Shown here: piece after piece, positions 43,401 to 51,561 of the stretch
Numbering within the stretch: position 1 is the stretch's first letter
Layout: each line of letters starts with the position of its first letter
NCBI RefSeq assembly: GCF_000974985.2
Contig: NZ_LAVA02000021.1
Span: forward strand, 59,111-123,110
Length of the DNA stretch: 64,000 nt
Origin: Streptomyces mangrovisoli
GTDB taxonomy: Bacteria; Actinomycetota; Actinomycetes; Streptomycetales; Streptomycetaceae
Direction: 5' to 3'
Program-made: the position numbers and the translations under genes
The notes under the pieces: model-generated
What the model was told of the DNA's origin: nothing
Database searches by the model: none
What the model saw: only the letters and a program-made list of their open reading frames with translations

Positions 43401-43835
43401 CACCTCGGCGGCGAGGCGCTCGAGCACGGCGTCGTAGATCCGGCCGAGGCCCTTGGGCGCGAAGGTCCGCTCGAAGAAGCCGCCGACGCCGCCCGCGCCC
43501 TGCCAGGTGGTGGTGACGACGACCCGGGAGCCGCCCTCCCCGGCCGGGGTGACGCGCCAGGTGGTGACCATCGAGGAGTTGCGGTCCTTCTCGACCAGCT
43601 CGCCGTCGGAGGGCTCGGAGACCTCCAGGAGGCAGTCGCGGACCCGCTTGCTGGTGGCCTGGAGCTTCCAGTGGACGACGGTGCCCTCCCCGTCGCCGCC
43701 CTCGCGCACCTCGTACTCGCTGAAGTGCTCGGGCAGCAGCTTCTGCCGGGTGCCGCTGTAGTCGGCGAGGGCGTCGAACACCTTCTCCGCGTCCGCCGCG
43801 ACGACCCGCTCCGTAGTGGCCTCGACCTGCGCCAT
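43392..43835 (-). CDS. SRPBCC/START-fold protein (polyketide cyclase-like)
   Basis: A 147-residue single-domain protein. The sequence begins QVEATTERVVAADAEKVFDA, has YSGTRQKLLPEHFSEYEV and VTTWRVTPAGEGGSRVVVTTTWQ, and ends with a C-terminal helix GRIYDAVLERLAAEVEK. These match the SRPBCC helix-grip fold for hydrophobic ligands. GGGAGG precedes the ATG. The gene has a shortly duplicated 3' end. The ligand is unknown; a general lipid/polyketide binder is likely. Confidence 0.85.
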   Translation of the reverse strand: MAQVEATTERVVAADAEKVFDALADYSGTRQKLLPEHFSEYEVREGGDGEGTVVHWKLQATSKRVRDCLLEVSEPSDGELVEKDRNSSMVTTWRVTPAGEGGSRVVVTTTWQGAGGVGGFFERTFAPKGLGRIYDAVLERLAAEVEK

Positions 43836-43969
43836 CGGATTCCTCCCAGACCTTGTTCTCGAGTGGGGGCAAGCCAACCACCCGGGCCGCCACCCGCCCA
43901 AATCGGGGTGCCCGAAGCGATCGGATCCCGGCGCGCACCGCGATCGGAAACGAGCTCGCACGATCAAGG

Positions 43970-43981
43970 GAACATGTGTTC
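43970..43981. promoter_or_regulatory. LexA-like SOS box overlapping -10 region
   Basis: GAACATGTGTTC is a perfect 12-bp palindrome matching the actinobacterial LexA core GAAC-N4-GTTC. The hexamer TATTCT (43982-43987) directly adjoins it and is a good -10 box, 26 bp upstream of the radical SAM gene start. Confidence 0.6.
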
Positions 43982-44013
43982 TATTCTGTGGGCAGTGCTA
44001 CCGAGGAGGCGTC

Positions 44014-45090
44014 ATGCGCTGGGAGAACCTCACAGTGGAGTCCGGCGGCCGGGACCCGGGTGACCACGGCCGGGTGCCGGACGCGGCGCTGTTCGGCGCG
44101 GTCGCGGTCACCAGCCGCACCATCGACACGCCCGAGTTCGCGGGGATCACCTTCCACGAGATCCGCGCGCGGTCGATCATCAACCGGGTGCCGGGTGCCT
44201 CGCGGATGCCCTTCGAGTGGACGGTGAACCCCTATCGCGGCTGCTCGCACGCCTGCGTGTACTGCTTCGCCCGCAAGACCCACAGCTATCTGGACCTGGA
44301 CACCGGCCTCGGCTTCGACAACCAGATCGTGGTGAAGGTCAACGCGCCGGAGCTGCTGCGCCGCCAGCTCGGCTCGCCCCGCTGGACGGGCGAGCACATC
44401 GCGATGGGCACCAACGTCGACTGCTACCAGCGCGCGGAGGGCCGCTACCGGCTGATGCCCGGCATCCTGGCCGCGCTGCGCGACCACGCGAACCCGTTCT
44501 CGATCCTGACCAAGGGCACGCTGATCCTGCGCGACCTCGACCTGCTGACCGAGGCGGCCCGCGTCACCGATGTCGGCATCTCGGTGTCGGTGGGCTTCAC
44601 CGACCCGGTGCTGTGGCGCTCGGTCGAGCCGGGCACGCCCGCGCCCGAGCGCCGGCTCGACGTCGTGCGCACCCTGGGCGAGCGCGGCATCGGGGTCGGC
44701 GTGCTGATGGCCCCGGTGATCCCCTTCCTCAGCGACCACCCGGCCCAGCTGCGGCAGACCGTGCGGGCGATCGCGGCGGCCGGGGCGACCTCGGTCACCC
44801 CGCTGGTGCTGCATCTGCGCCCCGGCGCCCGCGAGTGGTTCATGGCGTGGCTGGACCGGGAACACCCGCATCTGGTGCGCCGGTACGAGCGCCTGTACGC
44901 GGAGGGCGCCTACGCGCCGAAGTGGTACCAGCGCCGGATCACCCGTCAGGTGCACGAACTGGCGCAGGAGTACGGCATCGGGCCGAGCCACGCGGGCCCG
45001 CGCCGCCGGATCACGGAACCCGAAGCGCGTCCCGTGGACGACCCGGCCGGGCGCGCGGCGACCGACCCTGTTCAACTCACGCTGATCTGA
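44014..45090 (+). CDS. Rv2578c-family radical SAM protein
   Basis: A 358-residue radical SAM enzyme. The iron-sulphur motif is NPYRGCSHACVYCFARKTH (Cys-x3-Cys-x2-Cys). Other landmarks are MGTNVDCYQRAEGRY, SILTKGTLILRDLDLL, VGISVSVGFTDP and APKWYQRRIT. The ATG at 44014 follows GAGGAGG by 6 nt. Homologues in mycobacteria are of the Rv2578c type, function unknown; some such genes are SplB-related (spore photoproduct lyase-like), which fits a DNA-repair role. The LexA-like box on the promoter supports damage-inducible expression, though this is inference. Confidence 0.9.
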   Translation: MRWENLTVESGGRDPGDHGRVPDAALFGAVAVTSRTIDTPEFAGITFHEIRARSIINRVPGASRMPFEWTVNPYRGCSHACVYCFARKTHSYLDLDTGLGFDNQIVVKVNAPELLRRQLGSPRWTGEHIAMGTNVDCYQRAEGRYRLMPGILAALRDHANPFSILTKGTLILRDLDLLTEAARVTDVGISVSVGFTDPVLWRSVEPGTPAPERRLDVVRTLGERGIGVGVLMAPVIPFLSDHPAQLRQTVRAIAAAGATSVTPLVLHLRPGAREWFMAWLDREHPHLVRRYERLYAEGAYAPKWYQRRITRQVHELAQEYGIGPSHAGPRRRITEPEARPVDDPAGRAATDPVQLTLI

Positions 45091-45238
45091 GCGCGGTTCC
45101 GAGGGCGTTCGAGGGCATCTGACGGACCATATGGGTCAAATATCATCAGAACGGGTTCCTCGACGGGGACTTTCCGGGACGATGCGGCGAGGACCGTGAC
45201 ACGCGGTCCGAAACCCCTCCGTCCTGGGAGGACTTTCC

Positions 45239-46822
45239 ATGAAGAAACGCGCAGCCGTGCTGTGCGGTGCCGCGGTCGTCGTGGCCGGTTCGTTCACGGC
45301 CGTGCCCGCCGACGCGAGTGTCCCGCACCCCGCGGCGGCCGCCGCCCCGGTGGCGAAACCGGTCTGGAAGAAGTGCGCCACCGCCGACTACCCGACGCTC
45401 CAGTGCGCCTCCGTGAAGGTGCCGCTCGACCACGCGCGCCCCGAGGGCACGCAGATCACGCTGGCCCTGTCCCGCGTCCCGCACACCGCGAAGACGTACC
45501 AGGGACCGCTGCTGGTCAACCCCGGCGGCCCCGGCGGCAGCGGCCTGACGCTCGCCGGATATGTGGCGTCCGCGCTGCCCAAGAGCGTGGCGGCGCAGTA
45601 CGACGTCGTCGGATTCGACCCGCGCGGGGTCGGCAAGAGCAGGCCCGCCCTCGACTGCGAACCCGGCTACTTCAAACCGGTCCGCCCCGACACCGTCCCG
45701 TCCACGCCCGCGCTGGAGCGGGCCGGCCTGAAGCGCGCGCGGGGCTTCGCCGCCGCCTGCGGCACCAAGTACGCGAGCCTGCTGCCGTACATGGACACCA
45801 TCAGCGCGGTCCAGGACATGGACTCCATCCGGCAGGCCCTGGGCGCCCGGCGGATCAACTACTTCGGCTACTCGTACGGCACCTACCTCGGCTCGGTGTA
45901 CGCGCGGCTCTATCCGCAGCGGGTGCGCCGACTGGTGCTGGACTCGATCGTCGACCCGACCGGCGTCTGGTACGACGACAACATCGCGCAGGACTACGCG
46001 TTCAACGACCGCCACCGCGCCCTCATGGCGTGGATCGCGAAGTACGACGCGACGTACAAGCTCGGCACCGACCCGGAGAAGGTCGAGGCGAAGTGGTACG
46101 CCATGCGCGCGGCCCTCGCCAAGAAGCCGGCCGGCGGCAAGGTGGGCGCCTCGGAGCTGGAGGACACCTTCATCCCGGGCGGCTACTACAACGGCTACTG
46201 GCCCTATCTGGCCGAGGCGTTCGCGGAGTACGTCAACCACAAGCAGACCAAGGCGCTCGTCGACGCGTACGACAACTTCGCGGCGATCGACGCCTCCGGG
46301 GACAACGGCTACAGCATCTACACCTCGGTGCAGTGCCGTGACGCCTCCTGGCCGCGCGGCTGGGACAAGTGGCGCGACGACACCTGGGAGGTGTACGAGA
46401 AGGCGCCGTTCATGGCCTGGAGCAACGCCTGGTACAACGCGCCGTGCGCGTTCTGGCCGACGCGCGGGCTGCGGCCGGTGAACATCGCCAACGGCCAACT
46501 GCCGCCGGTGTTGCTGTTCCAGGCGACGAACGACGCGGCCACGCCCTACGAGGGCGGGGTGACCGTCCATCGTCTGCTGGCCGGCTCCAGCCTGGTGGTG
46601 GAGCAGGGCGGCGGCAACCACGGCATCACGCTGAGCGGCAACTCCTGCCTCGACGGCTACCTGTCGGCGTATCTCGCCACCGGCAAGGTGCCGCGCGGCC
46701 ACGGCGAGGCCGACGCGGTCTGCCGGAAGTCACCCGACCCGAAGCCGCTCGCCGCGAACAAGGCGGCGGCCACGACGGCCCGCGGCTCGGCCCTGCACAG
46801 GCTGCTCGGCTTCCGCGGCTGA
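45239..46822 (+). CDS. Secreted tripeptidyl aminopeptidase-like alpha/beta hydrolase
   Basis: A 527-residue exported serine hydrolase of the SlpD/Tap type. The signal peptide is MKKRAAVLCGAAVVVAGSFT with cleavage near ADA-SVP. The catalytic nucleophile is in YFGYSYGTYLGSVYA, the aspartate in LLFQATNDAATPYEGG and the histidine in GGGNHGITLSG. LLVNPGGPGGSGL is the oxyanion-hole motif of the family. It releases tripeptides from secreted proteins or peptides. GGGAGG lies upstream of the ATG. A GACC-ATATG-GGTC inverted repeat (45125-45137) in an AT-rich island may be its promoter/operator. A strong terminator follows. Confidence 0.92.
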   Translation: MKKRAAVLCGAAVVVAGSFTAVPADASVPHPAAAAAPVAKPVWKKCATADYPTLQCASVKVPLDHARPEGTQITLALSRVPHTAKTYQGPLLVNPGGPGGSGLTLAGYVASALPKSVAAQYDVVGFDPRGVGKSRPALDCEPGYFKPVRPDTVPSTPALERAGLKRARGFAAACGTKYASLLPYMDTISAVQDMDSIRQALGARRINYFGYSYGTYLGSVYARLYPQRVRRLVLDSIVDPTGVWYDDNIAQDYAFNDRHRALMAWIAKYDATYKLGTDPEKVEAKWYAMRAALAKKPAGGKVGASELEDTFIPGGYYNGYWPYLAEAFAEYVNHKQTKALVDAYDNFAAIDASGDNGYSIYTSVQCRDASWPRGWDKWRDDTWEVYEKAPFMAWSNAWYNAPCAFWPTRGLRPVNIANGQLPPVLLFQATNDAATPYEGGVTVHRLLAGSSLVVEQGGGNHGITLSGNSCLDGYLSAYLATGKVPRGHGEADAVCRKSPDPKPLAANKAAATTARGSALHRLLGFRG

Positions 46823-46861
46823 ACGACCCGCGCCGCCCCCTGAACCGGGCGGCACGGACGG

Positions 46862-46892
46862 CGGCGCCCCCGGCAACCGGCCGGGGGCGCCG
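46862..46892 (+). terminator. Terminator of secreted hydrolase gene
   Basis: A perfect 13-bp stem (46862-46874 with 46880-46892) with 5-nt loop follows the stop by 40 bp, before the GNAT gene. Confidence 0.8.
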
Positions 46893-46916
46893 TCGTCGTC
46901 GTACTCCCGGTGGATC

Positions 46917-47522
46917 ATGATGAGCCCCATGAGCGATCCGACGACGCCCGCCACGGACAGTCCCGCGACCCGCGGGGCGGCGCCCGCGGCGGCCGGACCC
47001 GTGATCCGCCCCATGACGCTCGCCGACTGCGACCGCGTCGCGGAGATCCGCGTCGCGGGCTGGCGCACGGCGTACCGGGGGCTGATGCCGCAGCCGTATC
47101 TCGACGGCCTCAGCGTCGCCCGGGACGCCGAGCGGCGCCGGGAGGTGTTCACACGGGACCGGACCGACGTGGTGAACCTGGTGGCCGAGCACGGCGGCGA
47201 GGTGGCCGGGTGGGCCGCGCACGGCCCCTACCGGGACGACGAGTCGGGGCTCACCGCGGACGCCGAGCTGTACACCCTCTACGTCGACCCGGCCCGCCAG
47301 GGGCGCGGCATCGGCCACGCCCTGCTCCAGGAGGTCCTGCGGCAGCGGGCCGGCCTGGGCCACGACCTGATCATGCTGTGGGTAGTAAAGGGGAACACCC
47401 CCGCCCGCCGCTTCTACGAGCGGGCGGGCTTCGCCGCCGACGGCGCCGAGGAACCCTTCGAGGCGGGCGGCGCGTCGGTGCCGGAGGTGCGCTACGTGCG
47501 ACACCTGGGGCCCGGGGCCTGA
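46917..47522 (+). CDS. GNAT N-acetyltransferase
   Basis: A 201-residue acetyltransferase with a disordered N-terminus of about 25 residues. The domain begins VIRPMTLADCDRVAEIRVAG, and the acetyl-CoA loop is LYVDPARQGRGIGHALLQ. NTPARRFYERAGFAADG closes the fold. The start lies among three in-frame ATGs (46917, 46920 and 46929) and no clear ribosome-binding site separates them. Its stop faces the convergent HEAT-repeat gene across a small hairpin. Substrate unknown. Confidence 0.88.
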   Translation: MMSPMSDPTTPATDSPATRGAAPAAAGPVIRPMTLADCDRVAEIRVAGWRTAYRGLMPQPYLDGLSVARDAERRREVFTRDRTDVVNLVAEHGGEVAGWAAHGPYRDDESGLTADAELYTLYVDPARQGRGIGHALLQEVLRQRAGLGHDLIMLWVVKGNTPARRFYERAGFAADGAEEPFEAGGASVPEVRYVRHLGPGA

Positions 47523-47543
47523 CCCCGGTCCTCCGCCGGGGTG
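47523..47543. terminator. Bidirectional hairpin between convergent genes
   Basis: ACCCCGG (47523-47529) and CCGGGGT (47537-47543) form a 7-bp stem with a 7-nt loop, exactly filling the gap between the GNAT and HEAT-repeat genes. Confidence 0.55.
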
Positions 47544-48119
47544 TCACCGCTGACCGGGTATCAGCCCCAGCGCCCGTACCGCCGCCTCCGCGAGCGCGGG
47601 ATGCGCGAGCGCCTCGTTCAGGACCGGTCGCGCGCGCGGGTCGCCGAGTGAGCCGAGCCCCTCGACGCAGGCCAGGGCCACCCGGCGGTACGGGTCGTGC
47701 GGGCGCAGCCGCCGCTGGAGCGTGGTGATCAGCGCGGGCACCGACTCGGGGGCGCGCAGGAGCACCAGCAGGCGCACGGGGTGCAGGGCGTACGCGACGC
47801 GCAGTTCGTTCGTGGCGAGGGCGGCGGCGGCGCGGGCCGTGCGCGGGTCGCCGAGGCGGGCCAGGGCGTGCGCGGCGGCGGCGCAGCGGGGCGGGTCGCG
47901 GTGGTTGAGCAGCAGGACGAGGGCCTCGAAGGCGCGCCGGTCGCCCGCCACGCCCAGCCGGTAGGCGGCCAGTTCGCGGGCCCACAGCGGCCGCCCGGGT
48001 TCGGTGAGGACCCGGGCCAGGCCGTCCGGGTCGTCCGTCGCCACGAGCCGTTCGTACGCCGCCGAGCCGCCGGCCTCCTGCCGTAAGCGCTCCGTGAGTG
48101 ATCGCAACTCTTCGTCCAT
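47544..48119 (-). CDS. HEAT-repeat protein
   Basis: A 191-residue all-helical protein. Repeated helical pairs are visible as LVLLLNHRDPPRCAAAAHAL, ARLGDPRTARAAAALATNEL, VPALITTLQRRLRPHDPYRR and VEGLGSLGDPRARPVLNEAL, each with the LGDPR turn. Homologues in Streptomyces are sometimes labelled adenylosuccinate lyase, but no such motif is visible. It probably is a scaffolding or phycobilisome-lyase-type HEAT protein of unknown partner. It is divergent from the ethylmalonyl-CoA gene block. Confidence 0.8.
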   Translation of the reverse strand: MDEELRSLTERLRQEAGGSAAYERLVATDDPDGLARVLTEPGRPLWARELAAYRLGVAGDRRAFEALVLLLNHRDPPRCAAAAHALARLGDPRTARAAAALATNELRVAYALHPVRLLVLLRAPESVPALITTLQRRLRPHDPYRRVALACVEGLGSLGDPRARPVLNEALAHPALAEAAVRALGLIPGQR

Positions 48120-48203
48120 GAAGCCGAGCCTATGGGGGTGTCCGGAGCCTCGTGGGCTCCCTCCGAAACTCGGCGGGATCACTCGACTCGGGGGGCTGGC
48201 GCG

Positions 48204-48249
48204 CTCGTTACCGACGAGTTAAGCTCAGACGAGCGAGTAACCCACTCGC
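48204..48249. promoter_or_regulatory. Operator cluster upstream of 3-hydroxyacyl-CoA dehydrogenase
   Basis: This 406-bp gap (48120-48525) has no gene. CTCGT-TACCG-ACGAG is a perfect inverted repeat at 48204-48218, another ACGAG lies at 48229-48233, and GCGAGT-AACCC-ACTCGC (48233-48249) is a second, 6-bp inverted repeat. The sites are spaced 15 bp apart, as for a dimeric regulator. The TetR gene downstream is a candidate binder. Confidence 0.5.
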
Positions 48250-48525
48250 CACCCCCTTGCGGCGGCCTGGTGACGCAGCCGCCGCGAGTGCAGTCGGTTC
48301 GGTACACGAGTACCGCAGTACGACCCGGTCCCGGGACAGGGCCGGTCGGAAGAGCAGCCGTTCCCCGGGCGTGTGCGCGCCCCCACGACGGCACCGGGCG
48401 TGTGCGCGAGGTCCTGACGGGGCCTGGCAGCCCGGCAACACCCGCACTCCTTGGCACCCGGTGCGCCTTCGTCGGCGCACCCGGGCGCGTTTCCCAGTCG
48501 TCACCCTCATTCCTGGAGTCCCGCG

Positions 48526-50331
48526 ATGGCCACTCCCCTGTCCGACCCTTCCCTGTCCCCGCTCGCCGTCGTCGCCGTCGTCGGCCTCGGCACGATGGGC
48601 ACCGGCATCACCGAGGTGCTCGCCAAGGCGGGCCGCGAGGTCGTCGGCATCGACATCAGCGAGGCCGCCGCCGCCCAGGCCGTCGCCGCCCTGGAGTCCT
48701 CGACCGCCCGCGCCGTGGCGCGCGGCCGGCTCACCGAGGAGGAGCGCGCCGGTCTGCTGGCCCGCGTGCGCACCTCGACCGACCTGAGCGCCGCGGCCGA
48801 CGCCGACCTCGTCATCGAGGTCGCCCCGGAGTCGTACGAGATCAAGCAGGAGATCTTCCGGGCGCTGGACGGCATCGTGCGGCCGGAGACGATCCTCGCG
48901 ACCGGCACCAACGCCCTGTCGGTCACCCGGCTCGCGGCCGAGTCGGCCCGTCCCGAGCGCGTGCTCGGCCTGCACTTCTTCAACCCGGCGCCGGCCATGA
49001 AGCTGGTCGAGGTGGTGTCCTCGGTGCTGACCGCGCCGCAGGCGGTGGCGCGCGTCACCGACCTCGCGATCGAGCTGGGCAAGGAGCCGGTCGCGGTCGG
49101 CGACCGGCCCGGATTCGTCGCCGACGGGCTGCTGTTCGGCTACCTCAACCAGGCCGCCGCGATGTACGAGGCCCGCTACGCCTCCCGCGAGGACATCGAC
49201 GCCGCGATGCGGCTCGGCTGCGGCCTGCCGATGGGCCCGCTGGCGCTGCTCGACCTGATCGGCGTCGACACGGCCCGTACGGTCCTGGAGGCCATGTACG
49301 CCGAGTCCCGCGACCGGCTGCACGCCCCCGCGCCGATCCTGAAGCAGCTCAGCGAGGCGGGTCTGACCGGCCGCAAGGCGGGCCGCGGCTTCTACAGCTA
49401 CGCGGCCCCGGGCAGCGCCACGGTCGTCCCGGACGCGCTGACCCCGGCGGCCGACGGCGGGGCGGCCGCGGGGCGCGAGGTGCGCTCGGTGGGTGTCGCG
49501 GGCTCCGGCACCATGGCGTCGGGCATCGCCGAGGTGTTCGCGAAGGCCGGGTACGCCGTCGTGCTGGCCGCCCGCAGCGAGGAGAAGGCCGAGGCCGCCA
49601 AGGCCCGCATCGGCAAGTCCCTGGCCCGCTCGGTCGACCGGGGCCGGCTGACGGCCGAGGCCGCCGCCGCGACCCTGGACCGGATCACCGCGGCCGGCTC
49701 CTACGACGCCTTCGCCGACGTGGACCTGGCCGTCGAGGCGGTCGCCGAGGACCTGGAGGTCAAGCAGCAGCTGTTCGCGACCCTGGACAAGGTCTGCAAG
49801 CCCGGCGCGGTCCTCGCCACCACCACCTCCTCGCTGCCGGTGGTCGCCTGCGCCCGCGCCACCTCGCGCCCGCAGGACGTCATCGGGATGCACTTCTTCA
49901 ACCCGGCGCCCGCGATGAAGCTGGTCGAGGTCGTCCGCACGGTGCTGACCGCCGAGGACGTGCACGCGACGGTCCGCGAGGTCTGCGCCCGGATCAAGAA
50001 GCACGCGGTGGACTGCGGCGACCGGGCCGGCTTCATCGTCAACGCGCTGCTGTTCCCGTACCTCAACAACGCGATCAAGATGGTCCAGGACCACTACGCG
50101 TCCCTGGACGACATCGACGCGGCGATGCGGCTCGGCGGCGGCTACCCGATGGGCCCGTTCGAGCTGCTGGACGTCGTCGGCCTCGACGTCTCCCTGGCCA
50201 TCGAGAAGGTCCTGCACCGGGAGTTCCGCGACCCGGGCCTCGCCCCGGCGCCGCTGCTGGAGCACCTGGTGGCGGCGGGCTGCCTCGGCCGCAAGACGGG
50301 CCGCGGCTTCCGCGAATATGCCCGCCGCTGA
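48526..50331 (+). CDS. Tandem-duplicated 3-hydroxyacyl-CoA dehydrogenase
   Basis: A 601-residue cytosolic enzyme with two complete copies of a FadB2/Hbd-type domain. Each copy has a NAD-binding motif (VVAVVGLGTMGTGITEVLAKAG and SVGVAGSGTMASGIAEVFAKAG), the catalytic block HFFNPAPAMKLVEVV and a C-terminal dimerisation domain (GYLNQAAAMYEARYAS and PYLNNAIKMVQDHYAS). Single-domain relatives are about 290 residues. It most likely reduces acetoacetyl-CoA to 3-hydroxybutyryl-CoA, the entry to the ethylmalonyl-CoA pathway encoded just downstream. The ATG at 48526 follows CTGGAG. An enoyl-CoA hydratase is not in the window. Confidence 0.9.
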   Translation: MATPLSDPSLSPLAVVAVVGLGTMGTGITEVLAKAGREVVGIDISEAAAAQAVAALESSTARAVARGRLTEEERAGLLARVRTSTDLSAAADADLVIEVAPESYEIKQEIFRALDGIVRPETILATGTNALSVTRLAAESARPERVLGLHFFNPAPAMKLVEVVSSVLTAPQAVARVTDLAIELGKEPVAVGDRPGFVADGLLFGYLNQAAAMYEARYASREDIDAAMRLGCGLPMGPLALLDLIGVDTARTVLEAMYAESRDRLHAPAPILKQLSEAGLTGRKAGRGFYSYAAPGSATVVPDALTPAADGGAAAGREVRSVGVAGSGTMASGIAEVFAKAGYAVVLAARSEEKAEAAKARIGKSLARSVDRGRLTAEAAAATLDRITAAGSYDAFADVDLAVEAVAEDLEVKQQLFATLDKVCKPGAVLATTTSSLPVVACARATSRPQDVIGMHFFNPAPAMKLVEVVRTVLTAEDVHATVREVCARIKKHAVDCGDRAGFIVNALLFPYLNNAIKMVQDHYASLDDIDAAMRLGGGYPMGPFELLDVVGLDVSLAIEKVLHREFRDPGLAPAPLLEHLVAAGCLGRKTGRGFREYARR

Positions 50332-50488
50332 GCGTCCGGGCGACTGGTTCGCCGGGCCCGCCGGGCCCGGCGGCGACGCGGACGACTGGGGCGGGCTGCT
50401 CGATCCCGCCGGCGGCCCCCCGCCCGTGATGGGCGGGGGATACCCCGGGCCTGCGCACCGAGCTGCGCACATGCAGTACGTTCGGGTC

Positions 50489-51304
50489 ATGTCCCAGCCC
50501 GCCAAGTCCGCTCGTACACCTGCCACGCCCGACGCCCCGGAAAGTGCCGCGGGCAGTCGCGCCGCCGCCCAGCGGCTCAAGATGCGCCGGGAACTGGCGG
50601 CCGCCGCGATGGAACTCTTCGCGACGAAGGGGTACGAGGCGACCACCGTCGACGAGATCGCGGCCGCGGCCGGGGTCGCCCGCCGCACGTTCTTCCGCCA
50701 CTTCCGCTCCAAGGAAGAGGCGATCTTCCCGGACCACGACGACACCCTGGTCCGTGCCGAGGCGGTGCTGAACGCGGCCCCCGCGCACGAGCACCCGCTC
50801 GACACGGTGTGCCGCGGCATCAAGGAGGTCATGCGGATGTACGCGGCCCGCCCGGAGATCTCCGTGGCCCGCTACAAGCTGACCCGCGAGGTGCCCACCC
50901 TGCGCGAGGCGGAGATCGCGTCAGTGGCCCGCTACGAGCGCCTCTTCACCCGGTATCTCCTCGGCCACTTCGACGAGCACGCGCACGACGACGACGCCAA
51001 CGACGACCCGCTGCTGGCCGAGGTCGCCGCGTCGGCCGTGGTCACCGCCCACAACCACGTGCTGCGGCGCTGGCTGCGGGCCGGCGGCCAGGGCGACGTG
51101 GAGGCGCAGCTCGACCACGCCTTCGCGATCGTCCGCAAGACGTTCGGGACCGGCATCGGGGCGGGACGGGAGACCGCCCCGCGCACCCGCACCACCGCCG
51201 CGGGCCCGTCGGGGTCCGGCGAGGTCCTGGTCACCGTGACCCGGACCGACGCGCCGCTCGACGAGGTGATGCGCACGATCGAGCAGGCCCTCAAGGACCG
51301 CTGA
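50489..51304 (+). CDS. TetR-family transcriptional regulator
   Basis: A 271-residue regulator. The helix-turn-helix is at about 40-85: RRELAAAAMELFATKGYEAT and IAAAAGVARRTFFRHFRSKE. The C-terminal ligand domain is larger than typical TetR, ending in a proline/threonine-rich tail and LDEVMRTIEQALKDR. The ATG at 50489 is chosen; in-frame ATGs at 50471 and 50318 exist, but none has a clear ribosome-binding site and TACGTT just upstream could give a leaderless message. It lies between the hydroxyacyl-CoA dehydrogenase and ccr genes and is the natural candidate regulator of both. Confidence 0.88.
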   Translation: MSQPAKSARTPATPDAPESAAGSRAAAQRLKMRRELAAAAMELFATKGYEATTVDEIAAAAGVARRTFFRHFRSKEEAIFPDHDDTLVRAEAVLNAAPAHEHPLDTVCRGIKEVMRMYAARPEISVARYKLTREVPTLREAEIASVARYERLFTRYLLGHFDEHAHDDDANDDPLLAEVAASAVVTAHNHVLRRWLRAGGQGDVEAQLDHAFAIVRKTFGTGIGAGRETAPRTRTTAAGPSGSGEVLVTVTRTDAPLDEVMRTIEQALKDR

Positions 51305-51391
51305 GCCCCGCTCGGAAGCACCCGGAGCCCTGCGCCGGGAGCCCCCGGAGCCCCTTCTGAGCGTGTTCCGGACCACCCCGCCCCTGTGATG

Positions 51392-51418
51392 ACGGCCACC
51401 CGCCCGGGTGGCCGTTTT
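51392..51418 (+). terminator. Rho-independent terminator after TetR gene
   Basis: A 10-bp perfect stem (51392-51401 with 51406-51415) with a 4-nt loop is followed by TTTT. It separates the TetR gene from the ccr promoter. Confidence 0.85.
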
Positions 51419-51513
51419 GGCATGTCAGGGGCCTTTATCCGACGACTCTCCACCGCCGTTCGATCGATCATCGCTCATTTGTTACGTAAAGATTTCACTT
51501 GAGAGGAACTCCT

Positions 51514-51555
51514 GGCACTCAGTGCCTTGCCAGGTGACACGCGGTGTCATACGTT
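51514..51555 (+). promoter_or_regulatory. ccr promoter with two palindromic operators
   Basis: TTGCCA (51527-51532) and TACGTT (51550-51555) form a -35/-10 pair with a 17-bp spacer. The spacer contains the perfect inverted repeat TGACAC-GCG-GTGTCA (51535-51549). A second repeat GGCACT-C-AGTGCC (51514-51526) abuts the -35. A protein bound at either would block polymerase. Further upstream is an AT-rich stretch with TTACGTAA (51482-51489). Confidence 0.55.
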
Positions 51556-51561
51556 GAAGGA

